From Micrococcales bacterium 73-13 (lineage in GTDB: Bacteria > Actinomycetota > Actinomycetes > Actinomycetales > Microbacteriaceae): a stretch of DNA of 64,000 nt. The notes below the pieces were generated by a model. The model had not been told where the DNA came from and ran no database searches. It worked only from the letters and a program-made list of their open reading frames with translations. The DNA lies in contig MKVN01000008.1 of assembly GCA_001898855.1 (NCBI GenBank), forward strand, positions 119,305-183,304, written 5' to 3'. The position numbers and the translations under genes are program-made. This document shows positions 37,003 through 46,469 of this stretch, piece after piece; positions within the stretch are counted from its first letter, which is position 1, and the number at the start of each line of letters is the position of its first letter.

Positions 37003-37284
37003 TTACTGGTCGCGGGGGAGACGGCCACTCGCGAGGAAGGAGGCACGGATCATGGCCTTGCGGGCCTCGTGCCCCTCGCGGTGTAGGGCGTCGGCGATCT
37101 CGAACATGCGCTCGCGGAGCGCCTGCGCCTTCTCGTCGAGTTCGGCCTCGATGCGTGCGATCCGTGTCCTTCGGCGGCGCACCTTCGCAGCGCGCACTTC
37201 CGCCCACACGACGCAGACCACGACAGCGGCGATCGCGACCAGGACGACGACGCCGATGACGACAATGGGAAGCGGAGCGTTCAT
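37003..37284 (-). CDS. Small membrane-anchored coiled-coil protein
   Basis: A 93-residue protein with an N-terminal transmembrane helix (about residues 5-28) and a charged helix (RIARIEAELDEKAQALRERMFEIADAL) predicted to coil, ending in a basic tail. GAGG lies 8 nt before ATG 37284. It follows the 37622 gene after 2 nt, so the two form an operon. Unknown function. Confidence 0.6.
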   Translation of the reverse strand: MNAPLPIVVIGVVVLVAIAAVVVCVVWAEVRAAKVRRRRTRIARIEAELDEKAQALRERMFEIADALHREGHEARKAMIRASFLASGRLPRDQ

Positions 37285-37286
37285 GG

Positions 37287-37622
37287 CTACCACCTCAGGA
37301 TCTTCATCGAGGCGCCGGTCGTGAACGCGTTGACGATCGCCGCAACACGAGGCGCCGCCGCAGGAACCGTGGCGCGCAGGTGTTCCTCAAGGGCGCTAAG
37401 GGCAGCCACCTCGTCGATGGCCGTGTTGGCGATGACGGCGCGCCCCCGCTCGTGGAGGTTCGCGAGCCCGATGCGCGCCTGCTCGGCGCGGACGGCCACA
37501 GCCGTCTCGGCCGTGACGCGCTCGAGCTCCCTGGTGTAGTGCTTCTGATCTGCCCGGTTGGAGAGCCGCAGCTCTCGGGCCGGGTATTCACCCCCGAGCG
37601 TGGTGAGGTCGGTATTGGTCAT
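37287..37622 (-). CDS. Small soluble helical protein of the element
   Basis: A 111-residue protein without membrane segments, mostly helical (REL..YTRELERVTAETAVAVRAEQARIGLANLHERGRAVIA in pieces). AAGGAG precedes ATG 37622 by 6 nt. I do not recognise the family; it is coupled to the membrane-anchored protein after it. Confidence 0.6.
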   Translation of the reverse strand: MTNTDLTTLGGEYPARELRLSNRADQKHYTRELERVTAETAVAVRAEQARIGLANLHERGRAVIANTAIDEVAALSALEEHLRATVPAAAPRVAAIVNAFTTGASMKILRW

Positions 37623-37735
37623 GGCAACTCCTTGGCTTCGGTTCCAACCGGTCGGGTGATCGGATGCAAGCAACATAGGAATCGCAGAAGTTGGCGCATT
37701 CGTTGCGCGTTCGAAATTCATTCGGGGATCATTCG

Positions 37736-38893
37736 ATGGGTGTGGACCGCGAGCGACTTGGCCACAATGAGTTCATGGCAGAGGACACCAAGATCGGCCC
37801 CCTGCATTCCGCGATGCTTACGTATGGGGTCAAGTCCCGACGTGCGCTCGACTGGACAGACTTGCTTAGGCACCGGATGATCTTGGAAGCGCTCTCGAGC
37901 ACGCTACCTTCGACGCCAAGCGAGCAGGAGAAGCTAGCTAAGGCAGTCGCAACGAAACTGTTGGAGCTGGTAGCGCAACTTCAGGATCCGGATGATCGCC
38001 AAATTGCGGACATCGCGCTAGGGACTACAGGCGAGTTGGGAAGGCGGAGCATCACCGGGCGCTACACAATTGCGCGCGTAAGTAAAGATGTCTACTTTCA
38101 GGCACGCCACAGCGTCGTCGCCGATCTGGCGGCCAGATTAGAAGAGTGGTGGGGATCCGAGCCCGCGGCTAAGGCGACGTGCGCCGACTACCCGGCTCCG
38201 CGCCCAAGGGCGTGGCGAATCGGACCACCCTCCGAAGCGGACTTGCGTCTAATGAATATCGAGTCGGAATTGGCGAACGTCGCGGTAGATATGCGCCACG
38301 CGAAACGGTTCGCAGCGCGAGCGGCCTCGCTCGCGGATGCCGTGTTCTGGACTGTCCACCTGCGCAATGTGAAGTTTGGGCAAGGTCGCGCGGAGTATCT
38401 GCCCAGCTCGTTCAAATCGTTAGTCTACGGTTCAGAGTGGTTTGAGGCGGTCATCGAGCGCGAAGCTGATGGCCGACGGTGGACGAGCAGACCGTCCAGG
38501 CGTACACGTTGGGGTACCTGGGTTCGCCACCCCTACTGGATGGGCCGAATGTACGTGGGCACGTGGTTGCGCGTGCCTCGGCGCCTTCCGCGCCGGAAAG
38601 AGGAGCGTCTGGACGGCGGCTTGGTGCTAGTCCCGCACGAGCTCTTCGATGAATTCCTCCGCCAAGGCTGGAACGTGTACCTGCGAAACCCCCGTTCGCA
38701 GCGGTGCGATGTCTGCGGCCGTACCATGACGATGTATCCCGGCCAAGTCGGTCAGTACCATGCCGTCCGGTTGGATTGCTCGGCTCATGGATCTCGCCTT
38801 ATGACAATTCCGTTTAGCGACGAGGAGCCGCTCTATATGGGCCCCCAGTCCGGACGGGAGCCGCGCTATCATGACCGATTGGATCGACCTTGA
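37736..38893 (+). CDS. Hypothetical protein with C-terminal Cys/His cluster
   Basis: A 385-residue protein I do not recognise. The N-terminal half is helical and polar; the middle has a basic stretch (RRWTSRPSRRTRWGTW), and the C-terminus has a probable zinc site (CDVCG, then C and H in LDCSAHG). ATG 37736 is one possible start; ATG 37775 (MAEDTKIG) is another. Local GC content is clearly lower than in neighbouring genes, suggesting separate acquisition. Confidence 0.6.
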   Translation: MGVDRERLGHNEFMAEDTKIGPLHSAMLTYGVKSRRALDWTDLLRHRMILEALSSTLPSTPSEQEKLAKAVATKLLELVAQLQDPDDRQIADIALGTTGELGRRSITGRYTIARVSKDVYFQARHSVVADLAARLEEWWGSEPAAKATCADYPAPRPRAWRIGPPSEADLRLMNIESELANVAVDMRHAKRFAARAASLADAVFWTVHLRNVKFGQGRAEYLPSSFKSLVYGSEWFEAVIEREADGRRWTSRPSRRTRWGTWVRHPYWMGRMYVGTWLRVPRRLPRRKEERLDGGLVLVPHELFDEFLRQGWNVYLRNPRSQRCDVCGRTMTMYPGQVGQYHAVRLDCSAHGSRLMTIPFSDEEPLYMGPQSGREPRYHDRLDRP

Positions 38894-39005
38894 GACTGTC
38901 TTCGACTTCGTCCTCTCACTGAAGCGCGACACTGAATGGCGCGGTAAACCCGACGAACGCCACCCTTCAATCCCGTATCGCGGCTGTGCGGTCTATGGCA
39001 TCTAG
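38871..39005 (+). CDS. Possible 44-residue protein
   Basis: A short frame MTDWIDLETVFDFVLSLKRD... overlapping the end of the previous gene by 23 nt, with GGGAG about 9 nt upstream. The composition is protein-like (acidic helix, then GCAVYGI) but no relative is recognised. Coding status is uncertain. Confidence 0.3.
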   Translation: MTDWIDLETVFDFVLSLKRDTEWRGKPDERHPSIPYRGCAVYGI

Positions 39006-39097
39006 GCGGTCCCTCGCGGGCAAAGAGAAGAGCCCGACTCTGCGAATGAGGGACTCGACGGCAGGTTGCCGGGGTCTTCTCTTCCGTGAGATCGGGC

Positions 39098-39454
39098 TCA
39101 GGTGCCTTCGTACTTGCCGGTGTCTTCGATTTCCCATTTGAGCTGCACGAAGCTTGCGATCGGGATACCGGAGTCGCGCACGATCCGGAATCCTTCGGTC
39201 ATGAGCGCCAGGAGGGCCGACGGAACCGGAACCTCCGATTGCTCCTTTGAAGCGAGCGGAAGTTCGAGGACCGACAACCTCGCGGCGATCGCTGTGTATT
39301 CGTCCGGATCTGCCGCTTCCATGATGTCGCTGATCATGAACACGCTCTCGACGAGCTTGGGCATCTTCCACGAATAGGTGTCACCGAAATAGGCGAGGCC
39401 CTCGCGGCGAAGACCTGCCGCTACGGCGGCCAGTCCATCCGTATCTGTCTCCAT
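39098..39454 (-). CDS. Hypothetical acidic protein
   Basis: A 118-residue helical protein with no signal or membrane segment (DTDGLAAVAAGLRREGLAYFG at the start). GGAG lies 7 nt before ATG 39454. Unknown family. A 7-bp inverted repeat lies just upstream. The 39490-39649 stretch between this gene and arsR is AT-richer (TTATAGAACAAATG) and has no gene. Confidence 0.5.
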   Translation of the reverse strand: METDTDGLAAVAAGLRREGLAYFGDTYSWKMPKLVESVFMISDIMEAADPDEYTAIAARLSVLELPLASKEQSEVPVPSALLALMTEGFRIVRDSGIPIASFVQLKWEIEDTGKYEGT

Positions 39455-39470
39455 GGGGTGTCTCCATTCG

Positions 39471-39489
39471 CTACCTGTTCCGCAGGTAG
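39471..39489. repeat. Inverted repeat upstream of the 39454 gene
   Basis: CTACCTG-TTCCG-CAGGTAG, perfect 7-bp arms, 17 nt before the start codon of the minus-strand gene. It may be an operator or a leader hairpin. Confidence 0.4.
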
Positions 39490-39649
39490 GCGGGACCTCC
39501 CCGATGCGGCAGGCCGACGCGCTCTCGAAGAGTCAAGAACGCATCGGCCTCACGCAAGCGAGACTGAGCGCATTATAGAACAAATGTTCGAATAGGTCAA
39601 TAGACAGCGGCGGTTGCTTTCGCGCACGAGCCGCTTAGCGAGTTCCTTC

Positions 39650-40000
39650 TCAGAGGGGCAAGAGCGTGCGCGCCGCTGTTTCGAGAGCACCTTCAGCAAC
39701 CCGGTAGTAGGCCCACTTGCCTCGCTGCTCCCGCGAGACCAGCCCAGCGTCGACGAGCTGCTTCATGTGGTGCGAGACAGTCGGCTGAGCAAGACCGACC
39801 GGGTCGGTCAGGTCGCAGATGCAGAGTTCGCCGGTGCCGCTCGCCGAGAGCATCGAGAGCAAACGAACGCGAGTTGGATCTCCCAAAGCCTTGAACACCC
39901 TAGCTATCCGCTCTGCTTGGTCAACGTCGACGGTTCCGCTCGCAACGGTCGGGCAGCATGCTCGGTCTTCCGTTGCAGTGACTGTCAGGACGTGGGCCAT
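39650..40000 (-). CDS. arsR: ArsR-family metalloregulator (arsenic type)
   Basis: A 116-residue winged-helix repressor with FKALGDPTRVRLLSML, the cysteine-containing ELCICDLTDPVGLAQPTVSHHMKQL recognition region, and a second cysteine pair near the N-terminus (ACCPTV). The CxC in helix 3 and the N-terminal CC pair could together form an As(III) site. I chose ATG 40000 (MAHVLTVT), because an earlier in-frame start would include the operator. It represses itself and the divergent flavoprotein operon. Confidence 0.88.
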   Translation of the reverse strand: MAHVLTVTATEDRACCPTVASGTVDVDQAERIARVFKALGDPTRVRLLSMLSASGTGELCICDLTDPVGLAQPTVSHHMKQLVDAGLVSREQRGKWAYYRVAEGALETAARTLLPL

Positions 40001-40021
40001 CGAACCATCTTGACAGTCACA

Positions 40022-40071
40022 TTGACATTTGTCGATGCATCGACAATTCTCGATGTGAAGTTTGCATCGAG
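40022..40071. promoter_or_regulatory. Divergent ars promoter with perfect ArsR operator
   Basis: For the plus strand, TTGACA (40022-40027), a 17-bp spacer and AATTCT (40045-40050) form the promoter. The 18-bp perfect palindrome TTGTCGATGCATCGACAA fills 40029-40046, between the two boxes. A second inverted repeat, CTCGATG-N9-CATCGAG, lies at 40049-40071. Both share GATG/CATC half-sites, as expected for one ArsR dimer at each. Confidence 0.75.
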
Positions 40072-40085
40072 TTGAGGAGCATGGA

Positions 40086-41411
40086 ATGAGTCTTCCCGTC
40101 ATCGTGATCGGAGCGGGACCGCAGGGCCTCGCCGCTGCCGCGCATCTCCATGAGCGCGGGCTCGAGCCGCTCGTGCTCGAGCAGGGGAGCGGGCCGGCTG
40201 CCGCGGTCGCGGAGTGGGAGCATGTGCGGCTGTTCTCCGAATGGCCGGAGCTGATCGACCCGGCGGCCGCGCGCCTGCTGATGGGTACTGGCTGGCGACC
40301 GCGTGAACACGGTTATCCGACGGGCGCGGTCTGGATCTCCGAGTACCTCGCGCCACTTGCTCGGGCGCTCGGGGACAGGGTGCAGTACGGGGGCCAGGTC
40401 GTCGGGGTGGGGCGCAAGGGGCGTGACCTGCTCGTTGACGCGGGACGTGCCGCGCAGCCTTTCGTGGTCCACGTCCGCGACGTAGACGGCGTCGAGTCGC
40501 GCATCGAGGCGCAGGCGGTCATCGACGCGTCAGGAACTTGGTCGAGCCCGAACCCGGCCGGTGCCGACGGGCTCCCCGCACTCGGCGAGGCGGCTGCTGC
40601 GTTATTCCTCACCTACCGGATCCCCGCATTCTCCGCCGCTGCCGAGTACGCGGGACGTCACACGGTCGTCATCGGCAACGGGCATTCGGCGATCACTGCC
40701 GTGACCGAGCTCGCTCGGATCGCGCGCCAGCACCCGGGCACGCGGGTCTCGTGGGTGCTTCGCCGCGGCGCGATCGGCGACACGTTCGGTGGCGGCGACG
40801 CCGACCAGCTCCCCGAGCGCGGAGCTCTCGGTCTTCGCGCGAAGGAGGCGGTTGAACACGGTCTCGTCGCGCTCGTCACCGGATTCCGGGTCGAACGCAT
40901 CGAGACGACCGAACTCGGCGCGGTCGTGGTCGCCGAGGATGGCCGTGCGCTCGAGGCCGCGGATCGTGTCGTGGTCCTCACCGGATTCCGTCCGGACCTG
41001 TCCTTCCTCTCCGAGGTCCGCCTCGATCTCGACCCACGGCTCCAGGCGCCAGTGCGGATTGCCGCAGACATCGATCCGAATATCCACTCCTGCGGTTCGG
41101 TCCGCGCGACCGGTGCCGCCGAGCTGACACAGCCGGAGTCCGATCTCTACATCGTCGGCGCGAAGTCCTATGGCCGTGCGCCGACCTTCCTCGCCATGAC
41201 CGGGTACGAGCAGGTTCGCAGCGTCGTCGCGGAACTCGCCGGTGACCACGAGGCCGCCGCCCGCGTGGAGCTGGTGCTTCCGGAAACGGGTGTGTGCGGG
41301 GGTGCAGGGCTCTTCGACGACCCGACGGGCGCGAAGGGCGGCGCGTGCTGCGCTCCGGTGCAACAGGTGTTCCAGATCGGACGGGCTCCGATTCCGGTCT
41401 CGGCACAGTGA
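40086..41411 (+). CDS. Flavin-binding monooxygenase of the ars cluster (ArsO-like)
   Basis: A 441-residue FAD/NAD(P)-dependent oxidoreductase. The FAD glycine motif is VIVIGAGPQGLAAAAHL at residues 5-21, the NADP motif is VVIGNGHSAITAV near residue 200, and GAKSYGRAPTFLAMTGYEQ is near the C-terminus. A C-terminal GGACCAPV cysteine pair could contact arsenic. Such flavoproteins recur in actinobacterial ars operons beside an MFS exporter, and ArsO is a proposed name; the reaction is not settled. GAGGAG precedes ATG 40086. The stop overlaps the next start. Confidence 0.75.
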   Translation: MSLPVIVIGAGPQGLAAAAHLHERGLEPLVLEQGSGPAAAVAEWEHVRLFSEWPELIDPAAARLLMGTGWRPREHGYPTGAVWISEYLAPLARALGDRVQYGGQVVGVGRKGRDLLVDAGRAAQPFVVHVRDVDGVESRIEAQAVIDASGTWSSPNPAGADGLPALGEAAAALFLTYRIPAFSAAAEYAGRHTVVIGNGHSAITAVTELARIARQHPGTRVSWVLRRGAIGDTFGGGDADQLPERGALGLRAKEAVEHGLVALVTGFRVERIETTELGAVVVAEDGRALEAADRVVVLTGFRPDLSFLSEVRLDLDPRLQAPVRIAADIDPNIHSCGSVRATGAAELTQPESDLYIVGAKSYGRAPTFLAMTGYEQVRSVVAELAGDHEAAARVELVLPETGVCGGAGLFDDPTGAKGGACCAPVQQVFQIGRAPIPVSAQ

Positions 41412-42592
41412 CCGGCGGCGCGGCCCTCGCGTCGAGCGTCTCGCTTCAGCGCACCCGCCTTGCTGCACTCTCGCTCGGCCAGGTCGTCAGCTGGGGGGTG
41501 CTCTACTACGGCGTCATCGTCGCCGGTTCGCACATAGCAGACGAGACCGGCTGGTCCTTCGCCCTCGTCAACGGCTTGTTCTCGATCAGCCTCGTCGTGT
41601 CGGCCATCGCCGGCATCGTCGTCGGGCGCATCCTCGATCGGCGCGGTCCGCGTCTCGTCATGACGCTCGGATCGGTCATCGCGGTCGTGGGATTCGCGAT
41701 CGTCGCAATCGCCCCGAATCCCTGGGTGTTTGCGCTCGGCTGGGTCGTCGCGGGAGTAGGCCAGGCATGTGTGCTCTACCAGGCCGCGTTCACCGTCGTC
41801 ACGAGACGCTACGGAGAGCGCCGTCAGGGCGCGCTGACGATCGTTACGCTCGCCGGCGGGCTCGCCTCGACAATATTCGCGCCGATCATCGCGGGGCTCC
41901 TGTCGGTGACCGACTGGCACACGACGTTCCTCATCCTCGCCGGCATTCTCGCCGTCGTGACGATCCCAATCCATTGGCTGACGCTCGAGCGGGATTGGGC
42001 GCCGATCGAGCATCATCCGGACGAGCAGCATCACACGGTCTCGACGGTGCTTCGGACGAGACGGTTCTGGTTCCTCGAGTTCTCGACCCTCGCCGTCATG
42101 GTCGCCGTCTACGCGGTCACGCTCTGCGCCATCCCTCTCTTCATGGAGCGGGGGATGAGCTTCGAACTTGCTGCGCTCGGACTCGGCCTGCTCGGCGCCG
42201 GACAGGTGGTCGGCCGGCTCATGTTCCTCGTCCTGCCTCGCGGGGCGAAGCCGTGGGTGCCACTCGCAGTCGTCTCCGGGCTCGCGGCGCTGAGCCTCGG
42301 CGTCATGGGCCTGGTTCCCGGCCCCGCGTGGCTTCTTATCGCGGTCGGGATCCTGGCTGGTGCGGTGCGCGGAGCGCAGACCCTCGTCAACGCTTCCGCG
42401 GTGTCGGACCGCTGGGGCACCCGGAACTACGGGGCGATCAACGGTGCCTTCGCAGCTCCGGTCACGATCCTCACGGCGTTCGCTCCGGCGATCGGACCGC
42501 TCGTCGCGGACGGAGTCGGCGGTTTCGCGGCGATGGCGCTCGTCATGGCGGGTGTTGCTGCGGTCGGCACCGTCCTCGCTCGCGCGAGCTGA
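41408..42592 (+). CDS. MFS transporter of the ars cluster
   Basis: A 394-residue major facilitator with 12 predicted helices (GQVVSWGVLYYGVIVAG in helix 1, GRILDRRGPRLV in the first loop). It overlaps the flavoprotein by 4 nt (GTGA) and is under the same ArsR-controlled promoter, so it probably exports an arsenic species or a product of that enzyme. It belongs to none of the ArsB or Acr3 families, and neither of those is present in the element. Confidence 0.8.
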   Translation: MTGGAALASSVSLQRTRLAALSLGQVVSWGVLYYGVIVAGSHIADETGWSFALVNGLFSISLVVSAIAGIVVGRILDRRGPRLVMTLGSVIAVVGFAIVAIAPNPWVFALGWVVAGVGQACVLYQAAFTVVTRRYGERRQGALTIVTLAGGLASTIFAPIIAGLLSVTDWHTTFLILAGILAVVTIPIHWLTLERDWAPIEHHPDEQHHTVSTVLRTRRFWFLEFSTLAVMVAVYAVTLCAIPLFMERGMSFELAALGLGLLGAGQVVGRLMFLVLPRGAKPWVPLAVVSGLAALSLGVMGLVPGPAWLLIAVGILAGAVRGAQTLVNASAVSDRWGTRNYGAINGAFAAPVTILTAFAPAIGPLVADGVGGFAAMALVMAGVAAVGTVLARAS

Positions 42593-42653
42593 CTCGGCCC
42601 ACTCATCAAAAATGTATAGATAGACAGCTATGTAAATCTGTCCGCAAGCGTCC

Positions 42654-42689
42654 GTTCACGTCGCGTTCATATAGACCGCCTTCTATGAT
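42654..42689 (+). promoter_or_regulatory. PHO box and promoter of pstSCAB
   Basis: Two 11-bp direct repeat units, GTTCACGTCGC (42654-42664) and GTTCATATAGA (42665-42675), match the GTTCAC-type repeats bound by the actinobacterial response regulator PhoP. TATGAT (42684-42689) follows at the spacing expected for a -10. The operon should therefore respond to host phosphate limitation. Confidence 0.7.
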
Positions 42690-42754
42690 TCAGTCGGAGA
42701 TCACCGACGAATCCAGCAGAGGACGGCGTGACCGTCCGCGAAAGGACCAACACA

Positions 42755-43732
<978 letters not shown>

Positions 43733-43815
43733 TCGAGCAGCCGGATTGGGCCGGGGCGGCGACTACGGACAATGGGGCCGCCCCGGCTCAACTCACGACA
43801 CCCAAGGAAGGACGC

Positions 43816-44730
43816 ATGACGACGCAGTTCGCCGGACAGCTCGAGGGCCGCCCCCGCCCCTTCGACGTCGTCGTCCGACTCCTTTTCCGCCTTGCCGCGG
43901 TGATCACCATCGTTATCACCGTCGGCATCCTCCTCGCCCTGCTCCTGCCGTCGATCGGTTTCTTCAGCGAGGTGCCGATCACCGACTTCCTGTTCGGCAC
44001 GCGCTGGGCACCGAGATTCGCCGACGCATCTTTCGGGGTACTGCCGCTGGTGACCGCGACCCTCTGGACGACGTTCATCGCCCTGGTCTTCGCCGTTCCG
44101 CTCGGTCTCGGCGCAGCGGTCCTGCTCTCTGAGTACGCGCACTGGCGTGTCCGCAAGGTGCTCAAGCCGATCCTCGAGGTGCTCGCCGGCATCCCCACGG
44201 TCGTCTACGGCTACTTCGCCGTCCAGTTCATCCAGGCGACCGTCCTCAAGGACTGGCTGCAACTGCCGACCGGTTCGTTCAGCGTGCTGGCCGCCGGCTT
44301 CGTGATGGGCATCATGATCATCCCGACGATCGCCTCGATCAGTGAAGATGCGCTCTCGGCGGTCCCGAACGCGCTGCGCCAGGGATCAGCGGCCCTCGGC
44401 GCCAACCGGATGCAGACGACCGTTCGCGTCATCTTCCCCGCGGCGGTCTCCGGCATCGTCGCCGCGATCATCCTCGGGGTCTCCCGCGCCGTCGGCGAGA
44501 CGATGATCGTCGCGCTCGCCGCCGGCCAGCAAGCCCGGCTCGTCGCCAACCCGCTCGAAGCAGGGCAGACAATGACGGCGTTCATCGCTCAGGCGGCTCT
44601 CGGCGACTCGGTCGTCGGCTCGCTCCAGTACGACACGCTCTTCGCGGTCGGCCTCCTCCTCTTCGTGATCACCCTCGTCGTGAACATCATCAGCATCACG
44701 ATCGTCCGTCGCGTGCGAAAGGCGTACTGA
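43816..44730 (+). CDS. pstC: Phosphate ABC transporter permease PstC
   Basis: A 304-residue inner-membrane permease with six transmembrane helices and an EAA-type loop (ALRQGSAALGANRMQTTVRVIFPAAVSGI in parts). The periplasmic segment after helix 1 (ITDFLFGTRWAPRFADASFGVLPL in parts) is the usual PstC feature. AAGGAAGGA precedes ATG 43816. The stop overlaps pstA by 1 nt. Confidence 0.92.
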   Translation: MTTQFAGQLEGRPRPFDVVVRLLFRLAAVITIVITVGILLALLLPSIGFFSEVPITDFLFGTRWAPRFADASFGVLPLVTATLWTTFIALVFAVPLGLGAAVLLSEYAHWRVRKVLKPILEVLAGIPTVVYGYFAVQFIQATVLKDWLQLPTGSFSVLAAGFVMGIMIIPTIASISEDALSAVPNALRQGSAALGANRMQTTVRVIFPAAVSGIVAAIILGVSRAVGETMIVALAAGQQARLVANPLEAGQTMTAFIAQAALGDSVVGSLQYDTLFAVGLLLFVITLVVNIISITIVRRVRKAY

Positions 44731-45635
44731 TGGCGACCTACGGGATCGGCCGAGTCGTCGAACGCTCGCTGGCTGGCCGCTCACGAGGCGGGGAACTGAG
44801 CTTCCGCCCGGTCCTCTTCCTCATCGGGCTCTGGTTCTGCCTGTTCTTCGCCCTTCTATTCCTCGTCGTCCTCGTCGTCACCACCTTTGTCGACGGCGCC
44901 GGTCGGCTCGATCTGCGGCTCTTCACGGAGTATCCGGCTGCCGCTCCCGAGCGTGCGGGCGCACGCCCTGCGATCCTCGGCTCGCTGTGGGTCATCGGGA
45001 CGACGGCGCTCATGGCCGTGCCGCTCGGAATCGCCGCAGCCGTGCACCTCGAGGAGTTCGCGGACCAGAAGAACTGGTTCAACCGCATCATCGAGATCAA
45101 TGTCCAGAACCTCGCCGCGATCCCCTCGATCGTCTACGGCATGCTGACCCTCTCGGCGCTCGCGCTCCTCGGCGTCGCGAACAAAAACATGGTGTGGGTC
45201 GGTGCGCTCGCGCTCGCGATGCTCATCCTGCCCGTGATCATCATCGCCACGAGAGAGGCGCTGCGCGCGGTCCCGAGGGAGATCCGCCAAGGGTCGCTGG
45301 CACTCGGGGCCACCCTCCTGCAGACCACGTTGCGCAATACGCTTCCAGCGGCGATTCCGGGGATTGCGACCGGGACGATCCTCGCGCTCTCGCGGGCACT
45401 CGGCGAGGCGGCCCCGCTGTTGCTACTGGGCGGCCTCGTCTACCTGACGTTCGATCCGAACGGCCTCGCGAGCGGCTACACGACGATGCCGATCCAGATC
45501 TTCAACTGGACCGGACGCCCCCAGGACGGGTTTCATGAGCTCGCCGCCGCGACGAGCATCCTCCTTCTCGTCATCCTCGTCGCGATGAACGCCATCGCGA
45601 TCATCATCCGAAACCGATTCCAGAAACGGTGGTAG
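44730..45635 (+). CDS. pstA: Phosphate ABC transporter permease PstA
   Basis: A 301-residue permease with six helices, and the loop REIRQGSLALGATLLQTTLRNTLPAAIPGIATG in parts. It carries the PstA-specific NVQNLAAIPSIVYGMLTLSAL and GEAAPLLLLGG segments. ATG 44730 shares its A with the pstC stop. It pairs with PstC to form the channel. Confidence 0.92.
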   Translation: MATYGIGRVVERSLAGRSRGGELSFRPVLFLIGLWFCLFFALLFLVVLVVTTFVDGAGRLDLRLFTEYPAAAPERAGARPAILGSLWVIGTTALMAVPLGIAAAVHLEEFADQKNWFNRIIEINVQNLAAIPSIVYGMLTLSALALLGVANKNMVWVGALALAMLILPVIIIATREALRAVPREIRQGSLALGATLLQTTLRNTLPAAIPGIATGTILALSRALGEAAPLLLLGGLVYLTFDPNGLASGYTTMPIQIFNWTGRPQDGFHELAAATSILLLVILVAMNAIAIIIRNRFQKRW

Positions 45636-45638
45636 CGC

Positions 45639-46469
45639 GTGGTCATCCATACTTCGGTCCGCACGGGGGCGAGCCTGCCTGACAAGCCGTACGGCCAGCT
45701 CGCCTGCGAGCAGGTCGACGTCTACTACGGGAGCTTCCGCGCGGTCACGGACGTGTCGCTCGCATTCGGGATCAACGAGATCACGGCGCTCATCGGTCCC
45801 TCCGGCTGCGGGAAGTCGACCCTGCTTCGCTCGTTGAATCGCATGAACGATCTCATCGACGGCGCGCGCGTCGAAGGTCGCGTCACGTTCATGGGCGAGG
45901 ACATCTACGGCAAGCGGGTCGATGCGATCGAGGTTCGGCGGCGGATCGGCATGGTCTTCCAGAAACCGAATCCGTTCCCGAAGTCGATCTTCGACAACAT
46001 CGCCTACGGCCCGCGCGTCAACGGGATCCGCGTCGACTCGATGAGCGATCTCGTCGAGGAGGCGCTCACGAAGGCCGCGCTCTGGGACGAGGTCAAGGAC
46101 AAGCTCAAGCAGTCGGCGCTCGGTCTCTCGGGCGGGCAGCAGCAGCGGCTCTGCATCGCTCGCACGATCGCCGTCAAGCCGGACGTCATCCTCATGGACG
46201 AGCCGTGCTCGGCACTCGACCCGATCGCGACGGCGCGCATCGAGGACCTCATGCACGACCTCCGGCGCGAGTACACGATCGTCATCGTCACGCACAACAT
46301 GCAGCAGGCCGCGCGCGTCGCCGACCGAACCGCGTTCTTCACCGCTCAGGTCGACGAAGGCAACGGCGACCGGACCGGCGTGCTCGTCGAGTACGGCAAG
46401 ACCGCGCAGATCTTCGAGAACCCCACCGATCGTCGGACCGAGGACTACATCAGCGGGCGGTTCGGATGA
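45639..46469 (+). CDS. pstB: Phosphate ABC transporter ATP-binding protein PstB
   Basis: A 276-residue ATPase with Walker [21 protein letters not shown]-loop [20 protein letters not shown], signature [14 protein letters not shown], Walker [14 protein letters not shown] and H-loop VTHNMQQA, all PstB-typical. GTG 45639 is 3 nt after the pstA stop. The stop overlaps the winged-helix gene. Confidence 0.95.
   Translation: MVIHTSVRTGASLPDKPYGQLACEQVDVYYGSFRAVTDVSLAFGINEITALIGPSGCGKSTLLRSLNRMNDLIDGARVEGRVTFMGEDIYGKRVDAIEVRRRIGMVFQKPNPFPKSIFDNIAYGPRVNGIRVDSMSDLVEEALTKAALWDEVKDKLKQSALGLSGGQQQRLCIARTIAVKPDVILMDEPCSALDPIATARIEDLMHDLRREYTIVIVTHNMQQAARVADRTAFFTAQVDEGNGDRTGVLVEYGKTAQIFENPTDRRTEDYISGRFG

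Noticed and set aside
40086..42592. Assigning ArsJ or ArsB to the MFS gene
   Set aside because: There is no adjacent GAPDH gene as for ArsJ, and the helix pattern is an ordinary major facilitator rather than ArsB. A neutral name is safer.
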